Below are positions 18,241 through 29,285 of a stretch of 64,000 nucleotides of DNA, in pieces. Position 1 is the first letter of the stretch. Every line of letters begins with the position of its first letter. The stretch is from Streptomyces sp. ICC1. Its GTDB lineage: Bacteria; Actinomycetota; Actinomycetes; Streptomycetales; Streptomycetaceae. The stretch spans positions 992,001 to 1,056,000 of the forward strand of contig NZ_CP030287.1 in assembly GCF_003287935.1 (NCBI RefSeq), given 5' to 3'. The notes below the pieces were generated by a model that saw nothing but the letters and a program-made list of their open reading frames with translations, was not told where the DNA came from and did not search any database. The position numbers were made by a program, and so were the translations under genes.

Positions 18241-18276
18241 GCTTTAGCTTTGGCTTCGGCTTCGGCTTCGGCTTCA
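18241..18276. repeat. Six tandem hexamers at the serA 3' end
   Basis: Six copies of GCTTCG-type units (GCTTTA, GCTTTG, three GCTTCG, GCTTCA) run from the terminator to the serA stop codon, whose complement TCA is the end of the last unit. A slippage-prone microsatellite in the serA 3' untranslated region; no function is apparent. Confidence 0.7.
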
Positions 18277-19863
18277 GCCGAGGCTGACCGTGCGGGCCGA
18301 GACCGCGCCGATCTCGGTGGCGATGTCCGCGAGGACGTTCACCGGGGCCTCGGCGTCGACCGTGAGGACGGCGAGCGCCTCGCCGCCCTCCTCGGCGCGG
18401 GCGACCTGCATGCCCGCGATGTTCAGGCCGGCCTCGCCGAGGATGCGGCCGACGGCGCCGACCACGCCGGGGCGGTCGGCGTAACGCAGGACGATCATGT
18501 GGTCGGCGAGCGCCAGGTCCACGTCGTACTCGCCGATGCCGACGATCTTCTGCAGGTGCTTGGGACCCACGAGCGTGCCGGAGACCGAGACCTCCTGGCC
18601 GTCCGACAGGGTGCCGCGCACGGTCACCACGTTGCGGTGGTCCGGGGACTCCGACGAGGTGGTCAGGCGGACCTCGACACCGCGCTCCTGCGCGAACAGC
18701 GGGGCGTTGACGTAGGAGACCGTCTCGTCGACGACGTCCTCGAAGACACCCTTGAGCGCGGAGAGTTCGAGCACCTTGACGTCGTGCTGGGTGATCTCGC
18801 CGCAGACCTCGACATCGAGGCGGACCGCGACCTCGCCCGCGAGGGCGGTGAAGATGCGGCCGAGCTTCTCGGCGAGCGGCAGGCCCGGCCGGACGTCCTC
18901 GGCGATGACGCCGCCCTGGACGTTGACCGCGTCCGGCACGAGCTCGCCGGCGAGCGCGAGGCGCACCGACTTGGCGACCGAGACGCCGGCCTTCTCCTGG
19001 GCCTCGTCCGTGGACGCGCCGAGGTGCGGGGTGCAGACGACCTGGTCGAGCTCGAACAGCGGGGAGTCCGTGCAGGGCTCCTTCGCGTACACGTCGAGTC
19101 CGGCGCCGGCGACGCGGCCCTCCTTGATGGCCGAGTACAGCGCGGCCTCGTCCACGATCCCGCCGCGGGCGGCGTTGACGATGCGCACGGACGGCTTCAC
19201 CTTGTGCAGGGCCTCGTCCCCGATGAGACCGAGGGTCTCGGGGGTCTTGGGCAGGTGCACGGTGATGAAGTCGGCGACCTCGAGGAGCTCGTCCAGCGAC
19301 AGCATCTTGACGCCCATCTGGGCGGCGCGCGCGGGCTGCACGTAGGGGTCGTACGCGACGATCTTCATGCCGAAGGCCGACATGCGCTGGGCGACCAGGA
19401 CGCCGATGCGGCCGAGGCCGACGACACCCAGGGTCTTCTCGCTGAGCTCGACACCCGTGTACTTGTTCCGCTTCCACTCACCGTTCTTCAGAGCGGTGTT
19501 GGCCTGCGGGATGTTGCGGGCGGTGGCGACGAGGAGGCCGCAGGCCAGCTCGGCGGCCGTGACGATGTTGGAGGTCGGGGCGTTGACGACCATCACGCCG
19601 GCCTTGGTGGCGGCGGACACGTCGACGTTGTCCAGACCGACACCCGCACGGGCGACGACCTTCAGCTTCTTGGCGGCGGCGATGGCCTCGGCGTCGACCT
19701 TGGTCGCGGAGCGGACGAGGATCGCGTCGACGTCGACGATCGCGGGGAGCAGCTCCGCGCGGTCGGCACCGTTGACGTGCCTGATCTCGAAGTCCGGACC
19801 GAGCGCGTCCACCGTGGCGGGCGACAGCTCTTCGGCGATGAGTACGACAGGTTTCGAGCTCAC
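18274..19863 (-). CDS. serA: D-3-phosphoglycerate dehydrogenase
   Basis: A 529-residue NAD-dependent enzyme that commits 3-phosphoglycerate to serine synthesis; cytoplasmic. The catalytic part shows VLIAEELSPATVDALG, VVARAGVGLDNVDV, the Rossmann GLGRIGVLVAQRM, and the active histidine in CTPHLGAST. A long intervening domain of the actinobacterial type and a C-terminal ACT domain (DRPGVVGAVGRILGEAGLNI) follow, so feedback inhibition by serine is expected. The GTG at 19863 is preferred because GAGG lies about 8 bases upstream and the length matches the family; the ATG-like start 4 codons earlier is less likely. Confidence 0.96.
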   Translation of the reverse strand: MSSKPVVLIAEELSPATVDALGPDFEIRHVNGADRAELLPAIVDVDAILVRSATKVDAEAIAAAKKLKVVARAGVGLDNVDVSAATKAGVMVVNAPTSNIVTAAELACGLLVATARNIPQANTALKNGEWKRNKYTGVELSEKTLGVVGLGRIGVLVAQRMSAFGMKIVAYDPYVQPARAAQMGVKMLSLDELLEVADFITVHLPKTPETLGLIGDEALHKVKPSVRIVNAARGGIVDEAALYSAIKEGRVAGAGLDVYAKEPCTDSPLFELDQVVCTPHLGASTDEAQEKAGVSVAKSVRLALAGELVPDAVNVQGGVIAEDVRPGLPLAEKLGRIFTALAGEVAVRLDVEVCGEITQHDVKVLELSALKGVFEDVVDETVSYVNAPLFAQERGVEVRLTTSSESPDHRNVVTVRGTLSDGQEVSVSGTLVGPKHLQKIVGIGEYDVDLALADHMIVLRYADRPGVVGAVGRILGEAGLNIAGMQVARAEEGGEALAVLTVDAEAPVNVLADIATEIGAVSARTVSLG

Positions 19864-20094
19864 GTGGGTCCTCACAAGTCCAGTGCGGACGGCCGTCCCG
19901 ACGGCCGCAGGCGGTGGAGGGGGTAGCCGCGTGGAAGACGCACGACACTGTGGGCCTGACGCGTTGTGTTGAGCAGTGTAGTGGCGGATCCCGTACGGAA
20001 TTCCGCCTGTACGGAAGGATCACCCGTCCGTGATTGGCCGGGGTGGACAAGCGGGCCGTTTTCAGGGCCCGTGCCGCATCCCCGCCCGATGTGC

Positions 20095-20127
20095 GGCGGG
20101 GCCGGGACGCACCGTCCCGGCCCCGCC
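20095..20127 (-). terminator. Hairpin terminator after ilvC
   Basis: GGCGGGGCCGGGACG and its exact complement surround a CAC loop, 10 bases beyond the ilvC stop. It ends the ilvBNC transcript ahead of the serA promoter region. The 19864-20094 stretch between holds no gene. Confidence 0.8.
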
Positions 20128-20137
20128 CCGCGCGCGA

Positions 20138-21791
<1,654 letters not shown>

Positions 21792-21823
21792 GTGAGTCGT
21801 TCTCTCTCTCAGGCTCTCTCGGC

Positions 21824-23707
21824 TCAGTCGTCTTCGTTGTCGCCGAAGTCGGGACGGACGCCCCGGGCGGCCATGACCTCGTCGTTCGAGGTGCCGGCGG
21901 CGACCATCGGCCACACCATGGCGTCCTCGTGGACGATGAAGTCGACGACGACCGGACGGTCGTTGATCGCGTTGGCCTCGGCGATGACCCGGTCCAGGTC
22001 GGCCGGGTCCTCGCAGCGCAGTGCCACGCAGCCCATGGCCTCGGACAGCTTGACGAAGTCCGGGACGCGGGTGCCCTTGCGGGGGGCGCTGGACTCGCCG
22101 AGCTGGGAGCCGACCGCCGTGTCCTGGCCCGTCTCGTCCGCGTGCAGCACGGTGTTGGAGTAGCGCTGGTTGTAGAAGAGGGTCTGCCACTGGCGGACCA
22201 TGCCCAGCGCACCGTTGTTGATGATCGCGACCTTGATCGGGATGTTGTTCAGCGCACAGGTGGTCAGTTCCTGATTGGTCATCTGGAAGCAGCCGTCGCC
22301 GTCGATCGCCCAGACCGTGCGGTCGGGCATGCCGACCTTGGCGCCCATCGCGGCCGGGACCGCGTAGCCCATGGTTCCGGCGCCGCCGGAGTTGAGCCAG
22401 GTGCGGGGCTCTTCGTAGTTGACGAAGTGCGAGGCCCACATCTGGTGCTGGCCGACGCCCGCCGCGTAGATGGTGTGCTCGGGGGCCATCTGGCCGATGC
22501 GCTGGATGACCTGCTGGGGCGACAGCGTGTCCTCCGAGGGCTTCTCGTAGCCCAGCGGGTACGTGTCGCGCCAGCGGCTGAGGTCCTTCCACCAGGCGCT
22601 GTAGTCGCCGGCGTGGCCCTCGGTGTGCTCGGCCTGGACCGCCTGGATCAGGTCGGCGATGACCTCGCGGGCGTCACCGACGATCGGGACGTCGACGACG
22701 CGGTTCTTGCCGATCTCGGCCGGGTCGATGTCCGCGTGGATGATCTTGGCGAACGGGGCGAAGCTGTCCAGCTTGCCGGTGACGCGGTCGTCGAAGCGGG
22801 TGCCGAGCGCGATCAGCAGGTCGGCCTTCTGCAGGGCGGTGACGGCGGTGACCGCGCCGTGCATGCCGGGCATGCCCACGTGCAGCGGGTGGCTGTCGGG
22901 GAAGGAGCCCAGCGCCATCAGGGTGGTGGTGACCGGAACGCCGGTCAGCTCGGCGAGGACCTTCAGCTCGGCGGTCGCGCCGGCCTTCATGACGCCGCCG
23001 CCGACGTACAGGACCGGGCGCTTGGCCTGGCAGATGAGCTTGGCGGCCTCGCGGATCTGCTTGGCGTGCGGCTTGGTGACCGGCCGGTAGCCCGGGAGGT
23101 CCTGGGCGGGCGGCCACGAGAAGGTGGTCTTCGCCTGCAGGGCGTCCTTGGCGATGTCGACCAGGACCGGGCCGGGGCGGCCGGTCGAGGCGATGTGGAA
23201 GGCCTCGGCGATCGTCCGCGGGATGTCCTCGGCCTTGGTGACGAGGAAGTTGTGCTTGGTGATCGGCATCGTGATGCCGACGATGTCCGCCTCCTGGAAG
23301 GCGTCCGTGCCGATCGCCTTGGAGGAGACCTGGCCGGTGATGGCGACGAGCGGGACGGAGTCCATGTGCGCGTCGGCGATCGGGGTGACCAGGTTCGTGG
23401 CGCCCGGGCCGGACGTGGCCATACAGACGCCGACCTTGCCCGTGGCCTGCGCGTAGCCGGTGGCGGCGTGGCCGGCCCCCTGCTCGTGGCGGACCAGGAT
23501 GTGACGGACCTTCTTGGAGTCCATCATCGGGTCGTACGCGGGGAGGATGGCGCCGCCCGGGATGCCGAAGACGGTGTCGCACCCCACCTCTTCGAGAGAG
23601 CGGATGAGGGACTGCGCACCCGTGACGTGCTCAACTGCGGCGGACTGGTGTCCGCCGGTACGGGCCCGCGGCTGCGGATGGTGGGCCCCGGTGGCCTGCT
23701 CGGTCAT
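21824..23707 (-). CDS. ilvB: Acetolactate synthase large (catalytic) subunit
   Basis: A 627-residue thiamine-diphosphate enzyme that condenses two pyruvates, or pyruvate with oxobutyrate, to start branched-chain amino acid synthesis. Motifs are [15 protein letters not shown], the catalytic glutamate in [31 protein letters not shown], and the ThDP site [19 protein letters not shown]. The ATG at 23707 is preferred to that at 23713 because the purine-rich AGAAGAGA would otherwise touch the start codon. Upstream lie a tandem repeat, an intrinsic terminator and a leader peptide, so transcription is controlled by attenuation. Confidence 0.95.
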   Translation of the reverse strand: MTEQATGAHHPQPRARTGGHQSAAVEHVTGAQSLIRSLEEVGCDTVFGIPGGAILPAYDPMMDSKKVRHILVRHEQGAGHAATGYAQATGKVGVCMATSGPGATNLVTPIADAHMDSVPLVAITGQVSSKAIGTDAFQEADIVGITMPITKHNFLVTKAEDIPRTIAEAFHIASTGRPGPVLVDIAKDALQAKTTFSWPPAQDLPGYRPVTKPHAKQIREAAKLICQAKRPVLYVGGGVMKAGATAELKVLAELTGVPVTTTLMALGSFPDSHPLHVGMPGMHGAVTAVTALQKADLLIALGTRFDDRVTGKLDSFAPFAKIIHADIDPAEIGKNRVVDVPIVGDAREVIADLIQAVQAEHTEGHAGDYSAWWKDLSRWRDTYPLGYEKPSEDTLSPQQVIQRIGQMAPEHTIYAAGVGQHQMWASHFVNYEEPRTWLNSGGAGTMGYAVPAAMGAKVGMPDRTVWAIDGDGCFQMTNQELTTCALNNIPIKVAIINNGALGMVRQWQTLFYNQRYSNTVLHADETGQDTAVGSQLGESSAPRKGTRVPDFVKLSEAMGCVALRCEDPADLDRVIAEANAINDRPVVVDFIVHEDAMVWPMVAAGTSNDEVMAARGVRPDFGDNEDD

Positions 23708-23728
23708 CGGCATTCTCTTCTCGAAGCT

Positions 23729-23756
23729 GAGGGTTTTACGAGGAGGGTTTTACGAG
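23729..23756. repeat. Perfect tandem 14-base repeat between attenuator and ilvB
   Basis: GAGGGTTTTACGAG occurs twice in direct succession between the attenuator terminator and the ilvB start. On the transcript this gives two copies of CUCGUAAAACCCUC. The 14-base copies leave no gap and no mismatch. Confidence 0.85.
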
Positions 23757-23774
23757 ATTCGACGTTGCCAGTGC

Positions 23775-23811
23775 AACAAAAAACCCCTCGTGCCGGGAGG
23801 CAAGCGAGGGG
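23775..23811 (-). terminator. Attenuator terminator in the ilvB leader
   Basis: In transcript sense, CCCCTCG pairs with CGAGGGG, with inner TGCC/GGCA pairing, followed by TTTTTTGTT. This is a classical intrinsic terminator with a U-tract, unusual in such high-GC DNA, placed between the leader peptide and ilvB. It would stop transcription when the leader peptide is translated without pausing. Confidence 0.85.
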
Positions 23812-23853
23812 AGCGCGTCGGGTGCGTTGAGCGGGGACATGCTGGTCCCAGCT

Positions 23854-23895
23854 TCAGCCGACGCGCTTTCCAAGTACGAGAATTCGGGTGCGCAT
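23854..23895 (-). CDS. ilvB leader peptide (13 aa)
   Basis: A short ORF encoding MRTRILVLGKRVG, with Ile-Leu-Val-Leu in succession and another Val near the end, and GGAGGGAGGG upstream of its ATG. Its stop lies 43 bases before the attenuator hairpin. Ribosome stalling at these codons when branched-chain aminoacyl-tRNAs are scarce would favour an alternative RNA fold and let transcription proceed into ilvBNC. Attenuators of this kind have been described upstream of ilvB in actinobacteria. Confidence 0.85.
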   Translation of the reverse strand: MRTRILVLGKRVG

Positions 23896-23928
23896 GGCAC
23901 TGACCCTCCCTCCGGCGGGAGGGTGATG

Positions 23929-26814
23929 TCAAGCGGGTGGGACGGGCGTCTCATTATGTGAGCCTCTGTGGATGGCCATCGAGCCCCCTGGGGAACCACC
24001 GGCCAATGCTGGCTGGGCCGCACCGCCCGGTACTGGGAACGTACCTCTCACGAGCGCCCGCCGCAGCCTGTACTCGTCGAGAGGGCCCGAGAAGGCCATC
24101 CCCTGCCCGTGCGTACAGCCCATCGCGCGCAGGGCCAGCACCTGCTCGGGCAGGTCCACGCCCTCCGCCACCGACTGCATGCCCAGGTCGTTTGCGATAC
24201 GCAACAAACCTGCGGTGATCTTGTGGAGGCGAGCGGACTCGACGACGCCCTCGACCAGGCCCCGGTCGAGCTTGAGCATGTCCACCGGGAGCCTGCGCAG
24301 CGCGCTGATGGCCGCGTAGCCGCTGCCGAAGCCGTCGAGGGCGATCAGGACCCCGAGCCGCCGCAGCGCCGCCAGGCGCCGCTCCAGGTCGTCGAAGGGC
24401 ACCCTGGGGTCGGACACGGCGAGCTCCAGGACGAGCGCCCCCGACGGCAGCCCGTTGCGCGTGAGGAGGGCCTCCACCGAGCCCAGCGGCATCGACCGGT
24501 CCAGCAGCCGCTGCGCGGTCATCCGGACGGCCACGGGTACGTCGTGCCCGGCCCGGTGCCGCTCGGCGGCCTGCCCGACGGCCTCCTCCAGCAGCCACCG
24601 CCCCAACTCGGCGGTGCGCGAGGCGTCCGGCAGGGCCGGGTGGCCCGGGTGGCCGCCCTCGCTGTACTCGGCGACCCGCAGGAACTCGGCGGGCGTGAAC
24701 AGGATCCCCTGGGCGGAGCGCCACCGGGCCTGCGCCGCCACGGCCGAGATCTCGCCGGTGGCCAGGGAGACCACGGGCTGGTGGAGCAGCGCGAACTCGC
24801 CCTCGTGCAGCGCGGTGCGCAGCCGCCCGGCCAGCTCCGCCTTGCGGACGACTTCGGCCTGCATCTGCGGCGCGTACATCTCGACCCGGTCCTTGCCGCC
24901 CGCCTTGGCCCGGTACATCGCGAGATCCGCGTTGCGCATGAGGTCCGAAGGGGTGATGCCGGGGTCGGCGAAGGCCACGCCGATGCTGGCCGCGACCCGG
25001 ACCTCGCTGCCGGAGATCCGGTAGGGCTGGGAAAGCGTGGTGCGCAGCCGGTCGGCGATCTCGTGGACCAGGTACTCGCGGGCGCTGCGGTCGCGGCTGC
25101 CGTCGCCCAGGATCAGCGCGGCGAACTCGTCGCCGCCGAGGCGGGCCGCGGTGTCCCCGGACCGGACCGAGTCCTGGAGCCGGCGGGCCGCCTCGACGAG
25201 CAGTTCGTCGCCCGCCTGGTGGCCGATGGTGTCGTTGACCGCTTTGAAGCCGTCGAGGTCGATGAAGAGCACGGCGGTGCTGTGGTCCCCGGCCCGCCGG
25301 CCGGTCAGGGCCTGGCGGACCCGGCGGGTGAACAGGGCCCGGTTGGGGAGGTCGGTGAGCGGGTCGTGCTCGGCGCTGTGCTGGAGCTGCGCCTGGAGCC
25401 TGACCCGCTCGGTGACGTCGCGGCTGTTGAGGATGAGCCCGCCCTGATGGCGGTTGACGGTGGACTCCACGTTGAGCCACTCGCCCTCGCCGGACTTGAA
25501 CCGGCACTCGATGCGGGTGGTCGGCTCCTCGGCGGGCGGGGCGGCCAGGAAGCGGCGCACCTCGTGGACGACGCGGCCCAGGTCGTCGGGGTGGATCAGG
25601 GCGGCCAGCTCGGTGCCGACCAGCTCCTCCGCCTCGCGGCCGTAGACCCCGGCGGCGGCGGGGCTGACGTAGCGCAGGGTCCCGGTGGGCGCGGCGATCA
25701 TGATGACGTCGCTGGAGCCCTGGACCAGGGAGCGGAAGTGGTTCTCCTTCTGGGCCAGCTCCTGGGTCAGCGCGATGTTGTCGAGGAGCATGATGCCCTG
25801 CCGGATGACGAGGGCGAGGACGACCGTGCAGCCGGTGAAGACGACGACCCGGTCGACCTTCCGGCCGTCCACCACGTTGTAGAGGATGCCGAGGGTGCAG
25901 ACGGCCGCCGCGAGGTACGGGGTCAGGGCGGGCAGGGAGCCGGTGATGGGGCGGCTGTGCGGCCGCTCGGCGCGCGCGTGGGCGACGGACTCGGGGCCCT
26001 GGTGGAGCCGGCGGGCGCCCCAGGGCGCGTACGCGAGGAGGAGCGAGCCGGCGAACCAGCCCGCATCGAGGAGCTGGCCGGACTGGTACTCGGCGCTGAG
26101 CAGGGGCGAGGTGAACAGCGCGTCGCTGAGCACGGTCAGCGAGAGGGCCGCGATGGCGGTGTTCACGGCGGAGCGGTTGGTCTCGGAGCGGCGGAAGTGC
26201 AGCACCAGCACCATCGAGACGAGCGCGATGTCCAGGAGCGGATAGGCCAGCGAGAGGGCCGCACGCGGGACGCTGCCGGGGGCCCCGGTCTGGGCGGTGC
26301 GCGCCGCGTGGGCGAGGGCCAGGCTCCAGGAGAGGGTGAGCAGGGAGCCGCCGATGAGCCAGGAGTCGAGCCCGAGGCAGACCCAGCCGGCTCTGGTGAC
26401 GGGGCGCTTGGCGAGGACGAGCAGGCCCACGATGGCGGGCGGTGCGAAGCAGAGGAAGGCGAAGTCCGCGATGGAGGGCTTCGGCACGCTCTCACCGAGG
26501 ACCACCTCGTACCAGCCCCAGACGGCGTTTCCGCAGCTGCCCATGAGCGAGGAGAACGCGAACAGCAGCCAGGCCGGGCGCTCGCGGCTGTCGATGGCCC
26601 GCGCGTACGTGAAGCAGGAGACTGCCGCCAGCAGCCCGGCGGCGCTGAGCCCGAAGTCGCCCATGAAATCGGCGAGTTCCTTGGAGCCCCAGCCGAGGGC
26701 GGCGCCCACGCCGTACCCGCTGCTGACCACCGCGAGGAGGAGCTGCATCGCCAGACCCTTGCCGCCGCCCGCGAGGGGCCGACGGGTCAGGAGCGCCGCC
26801 CCCGGGGCACTCAC
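23929..26814 (-). CDS. Membrane PAS-GGDEF-degenerate EAL protein (cyclic di-GMP)
   Basis: A protein of about 961 residues. The first ~350 carry eight to ten hydrophobic helices; a PAS domain (HFRSLVQGSSDVIMI) spans roughly 355-470; a GGDEF domain has an intact RLGGDEFAAL near 559; an EAL-type domain occupies about 665-930. In the EAL domain the signature glutamate motif reads AAQ (VAAQARW), DDFG reads DGFG, and the conserved asparagine of the VNLSA motif reads arginine. So it probably makes cyclic di-GMP but does not degrade it. The GTG at 26814 has GAGGGGG upstream; a longer frame to 27072 lacks support. The stop overlaps the ilvB leader promoter region. Confidence 0.88.
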   Translation of the reverse strand: MSAPGAALLTRRPLAGGGKGLAMQLLLAVVSSGYGVGAALGWGSKELADFMGDFGLSAAGLLAAVSCFTYARAIDSRERPAWLLFAFSSLMGSCGNAVWGWYEVVLGESVPKPSIADFAFLCFAPPAIVGLLVLAKRPVTRAGWVCLGLDSWLIGGSLLTLSWSLALAHAARTAQTGAPGSVPRAALSLAYPLLDIALVSMVLVLHFRRSETNRSAVNTAIAALSLTVLSDALFTSPLLSAEYQSGQLLDAGWFAGSLLLAYAPWGARRLHQGPESVAHARAERPHSRPITGSLPALTPYLAAAVCTLGILYNVVDGRKVDRVVVFTGCTVVLALVIRQGIMLLDNIALTQELAQKENHFRSLVQGSSDVIMIAAPTGTLRYVSPAAAGVYGREAEELVGTELAALIHPDDLGRVVHEVRRFLAAPPAEEPTTRIECRFKSGEGEWLNVESTVNRHQGGLILNSRDVTERVRLQAQLQHSAEHDPLTDLPNRALFTRRVRQALTGRRAGDHSTAVLFIDLDGFKAVNDTIGHQAGDELLVEAARRLQDSVRSGDTAARLGGDEFAALILGDGSRDRSAREYLVHEIADRLRTTLSQPYRISGSEVRVAASIGVAFADPGITPSDLMRNADLAMYRAKAGGKDRVEMYAPQMQAEVVRKAELAGRLRTALHEGEFALLHQPVVSLATGEISAVAAQARWRSAQGILFTPAEFLRVAEYSEGGHPGHPALPDASRTAELGRWLLEEAVGQAAERHRAGHDVPVAVRMTAQRLLDRSMPLGSVEALLTRNGLPSGALVLELAVSDPRVPFDDLERRLAALRRLGVLIALDGFGSGYAAISALRRLPVDMLKLDRGLVEGVVESARLHKITAGLLRIANDLGMQSVAEGVDLPEQVLALRAMGCTHGQGMAFSGPLDEYRLRRALVRGTFPVPGGAAQPALAGGSPGGSMAIHRGSHNETPVPPA

Positions 26815-27097
26815 CGGTCCCCCTCGCTGGCTGGTTTCGGCGTGCCCCAGTCCCGGCACCGTCGTTTGCGGCCGCTTCGCCGCACCGGATCCTTCACCCA
26901 TTGGCCGTACATCGCCCGTCGCCCCCCAAAGTGTCCGATCACTTCCCCAGCGCCAGACCACCGCGCCGCAGCCCCTTGTTCCGGACGATACACCACTTTC
27001 GTCACTCAGGGACATAGCTTCTCTACGCTCCGTCACCAACTGGGGAGTTGTGCCCACCGGGCGCATCCGCACGACTGCGGAGCGTGCGCACCAGCCG

Positions 27098-28054
27098 TCA
27101 CTCCGTGATCAACACCGTGTTCTCCACGGGCGATCCGGCGGCGAAGCGGCGGAGCTGGCGGGCCACCAGGCGCTTGGCCCGGGGCTCGAACGCCGAGCTG
27201 CTGCCGCCCACATGGGGGGTGATCAGGACACCCGGAGCATGCCAGAGCGGATGGCCTGAAGGCAGCGGTTCCGGGTCGGTGACGTCCAGCGCGGCGCGCA
27301 GCCGGCCCGACTCCGCCTCCGCCAGGAGCGACTTGGTGTCGACGACGGGGCCGCGGGCCACGTTCACCAGCAGCGCCCCGTCCTTCATGCGGCGCAGGAA
27401 CTCCGCGTCCGCCAGTCCCCGCGTCTGTTCGGTGAGCGGGGTGGAGAGGATCACCACGTCGGCCAGGGGCAGCAGTTGGGGCAGGTCGGCGAGGGCGTGC
27501 ACCGGCCCGCGCGCCGTCGTGCGCGCCGTCCGCGCGACCCTGGTGATCCGCTCGCACTCGAAGGGCGCGAGGCGGTCCTCGATGGCCGAGCCGATCGCCC
27601 CGTAGCCGATGATCAGCACGGACTTGTCCGCGAGGGCCTCGTAGAACCCGAAGCGCCACTCCTCGCGGTCCTGGCCGCGCACCATGCCGGGGATCCCGCG
27701 CAGGGAGGCCAGGGTCAAGGTGAGCGCCAGTTCGGCGGTGGACGCCTCGTGGACGCCGCGGGCGTTGCACAGCCGTACGCCGGGGCCGAGGTCCCCGAGG
27801 CCGCCCAGGACGTGGTCGATGCCGGCGGTGAGGGTCTGCACGACCCGCAGGCGCTCCATCGCGGGCAGCGGGCGCAGGGTGACGGCCGGGGACTTCATGT
27901 ACGGCGTGACGTAGAAGACGCAGGCGGCCGGATCGGCCGGGAAGGCCTCCTCGCCGTCCCAGAGGCGGTAGCGGAAGGCATCGGGCAGCCCCTCGATCTC
28001 CTCGGCGGGGAAGGGGAGCCATACGTCGAGGGTCTCGGGAATCTCTGCAGTCAT
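27098..28054 (-). CDS. D-isomer-specific 2-hydroxyacid dehydrogenase
   Basis: A 318-residue NAD(P)-dependent reductase of the phosphoglycerate dehydrogenase superfamily. It shows the hydroxyacid-binding VQTLTAGIDHVL, the Rossmann motif VLIIGYGAIGSAIEDRLAP, the arginine in VNVARGPVVDT, the glutamate region DVTDPEPLPSGHPLW and the active histidine in ITPHVGG. It lacks an ACT domain, so it is not a serine-pathway enzyme. Substrate is unknown, perhaps glyoxylate or hydroxypyruvate. It is divergent from an aldo/keto reductase gene. Confidence 0.88.
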   Translation of the reverse strand: MTAEIPETLDVWLPFPAEEIEGLPDAFRYRLWDGEEAFPADPAACVFYVTPYMKSPAVTLRPLPAMERLRVVQTLTAGIDHVLGGLGDLGPGVRLCNARGVHEASTAELALTLTLASLRGIPGMVRGQDREEWRFGFYEALADKSVLIIGYGAIGSAIEDRLAPFECERITRVARTARTTARGPVHALADLPQLLPLADVVILSTPLTEQTRGLADAEFLRRMKDGALLVNVARGPVVDTKSLLAEAESGRLRAALDVTDPEPLPSGHPLWHAPGVLITPHVGGSSSAFEPRAKRLVARQLRRFAAGSPVENTVLITE

Positions 28055-28134
28055 GATCAGGAGGCTATGCCAGGGGATCCGGATCGAGCCGTTAGTTTGT
28101 GTGCCGGACCGGGAGGACCAAGGGGGACGCAGGG

Positions 28135-29142
28135 GTGGAGCGCAGGTCGATCGGGTCGGGGGCGCTGACGGTGGGCGCCGTCGGACTCGGGTGCATGCCG
28201 ATGAGCGGGGCGTACGCGCCTGCGCGCAGGCGGCGCGAGGACTCGTTGCGGACGGTGCACACGGCCCTGGACCTGGGCGCGAACCTGCTGGACACCGCCG
28301 ACCTGTACGGCCCTTACACGAACGAGCTGCTGCTCGGGCGGGTGCTGCGGGAGCGCCGCCAGGACGCCTTCGTGTCCGCCAAGGCGGGGCTGCGGGCGGA
28401 CGGGCGGCACGTGGTGGCGGACGGCCGGCCCGGGTACCTGCGGCGGGCCTGCGACGCCTCGCTGCGCAGGCTGCGCACCGACGTCATAGACCTGTACCAG
28501 CTGCACCGGGTGGACCCGGAGGTGCCGGTGGAGGAGTCGTGGGGCGCGCTGGCGGAGCTGGTGGGCGCGGGGAAGGTGCGGGCGCTCGGCTTCTGCGCGC
28601 TGGGCGCCGGGACCGGGCCGGGCGCGGGGCGGCTCGGGGACCGGTCGTACGGGGCGACCCTGCGGCATCTGGAACGGGCGCAGCAGGTGTTCCCGGTGAG
28701 CGCGGTGCAGGCGGAGCTGTCGGTGTGGTCGCCGCAGGCGGCGCGGCACCTGCTGCCGTGGTGCGCGGCGCGCGGGGTGGGGTTCTTGGCTGCGATGCCG
28801 CTGGGGAGCGGGTTCCTGACCGGGACGCTGACCCCGGGCGAGGGGTTCGAGGCGCAGGACGTGCGGGCCCGCCATCCGCTGTTCACGGCGTACGCGATGG
28901 CGGCGAACCAGGTGCTGGTGGCGGGGCTGCGGCGGGTGGCCCGGCGGCACGGGCCCGGGGTCACGGCCGCGCAGGCGGCACTGGCGTGGGTGCTGGCACA
29001 GGGTCCGCAGGTGGTTCCGGTGCCCGGAACCGGGCAGGCGTGCTGGGCGGCGGAGAACGCGCGGGCGGCGGAGGTCCTGCTGACCGCGGAGGACCTGGCC
29101 GAGCTGTCGGGACTGCCGGACCCGGTGGGGGCCTGGGACTGA
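28135..29142 (+). CDS. Aldo/keto reductase
   Basis: A 335-residue NADPH-dependent carbonyl reductase with a TIM barrel. LGCMPMSGAY opens the barrel, LDTADLYGPYTNELLLG supplies the catalytic aspartate and tyrosine, SAKAGL the lysine, and YQLHRVDPEVP the histidine. NADPH-binding residues are in the C-terminal PVPGTGQACWAAENARAAEV. The GTG at 28135 has AAGGGGG 8 bases upstream. It is divergent from the hydroxyacid dehydrogenase gene with about 80 bases between starts. Substrate unknown. Confidence 0.9.
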   Translation: MERRSIGSGALTVGAVGLGCMPMSGAYAPARRRREDSLRTVHTALDLGANLLDTADLYGPYTNELLLGRVLRERRQDAFVSAKAGLRADGRHVVADGRPGYLRRACDASLRRLRTDVIDLYQLHRVDPEVPVEESWGALAELVGAGKVRALGFCALGAGTGPGAGRLGDRSYGATLRHLERAQQVFPVSAVQAELSVWSPQAARHLLPWCAARGVGFLAAMPLGSGFLTGTLTPGEGFEAQDVRARHPLFTAYAMAANQVLVAGLRRVARRHGPGVTAAQAALAWVLAQGPQVVPVPGTGQACWAAENARAAEVLLTAEDLAELSGLPDPVGAWD

Positions 29143-29188
29143 GGCGTGGGACTGAGGCGCGGGGCTGAGGCCCGGGCCGACCCACGAC

Positions 29189-29202
29189 CACTCGATCGAG
29201 TG
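29189..29202. promoter_or_regulatory. Perfect 14-base palindrome upstream of the sugar dehydrogenase lipoprotein
   Basis: CACTCGATCGAGTG is a perfect palindrome, followed 3 bases later by CGAGTGG, which can also pair with the CCACTCG half. It lies about 85 bases before the lipoprotein start, where an operator would be expected. The binder is unknown. Confidence 0.4.
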
Positions 29203-29285
29203 TACGAGTGGCGGAACTTCGGGAACGGCCGTGGCTGTTGAGTCATGTGAAGGGCACGATCGGAGGACCGGAGGGGAGCACGGCG

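Noticed and set aside
18241..18276. Hexamer run as a CRISPR-like or regulatory array
   Set aside because: Units are only 6 bases with no spacers; it is a simple microsatellite next to a terminator.
16535..19477. 980-codon frame spanning the MFS and serA genes
   Set aside because: It runs antisense through one real gene and out of frame through another and shows no domain.
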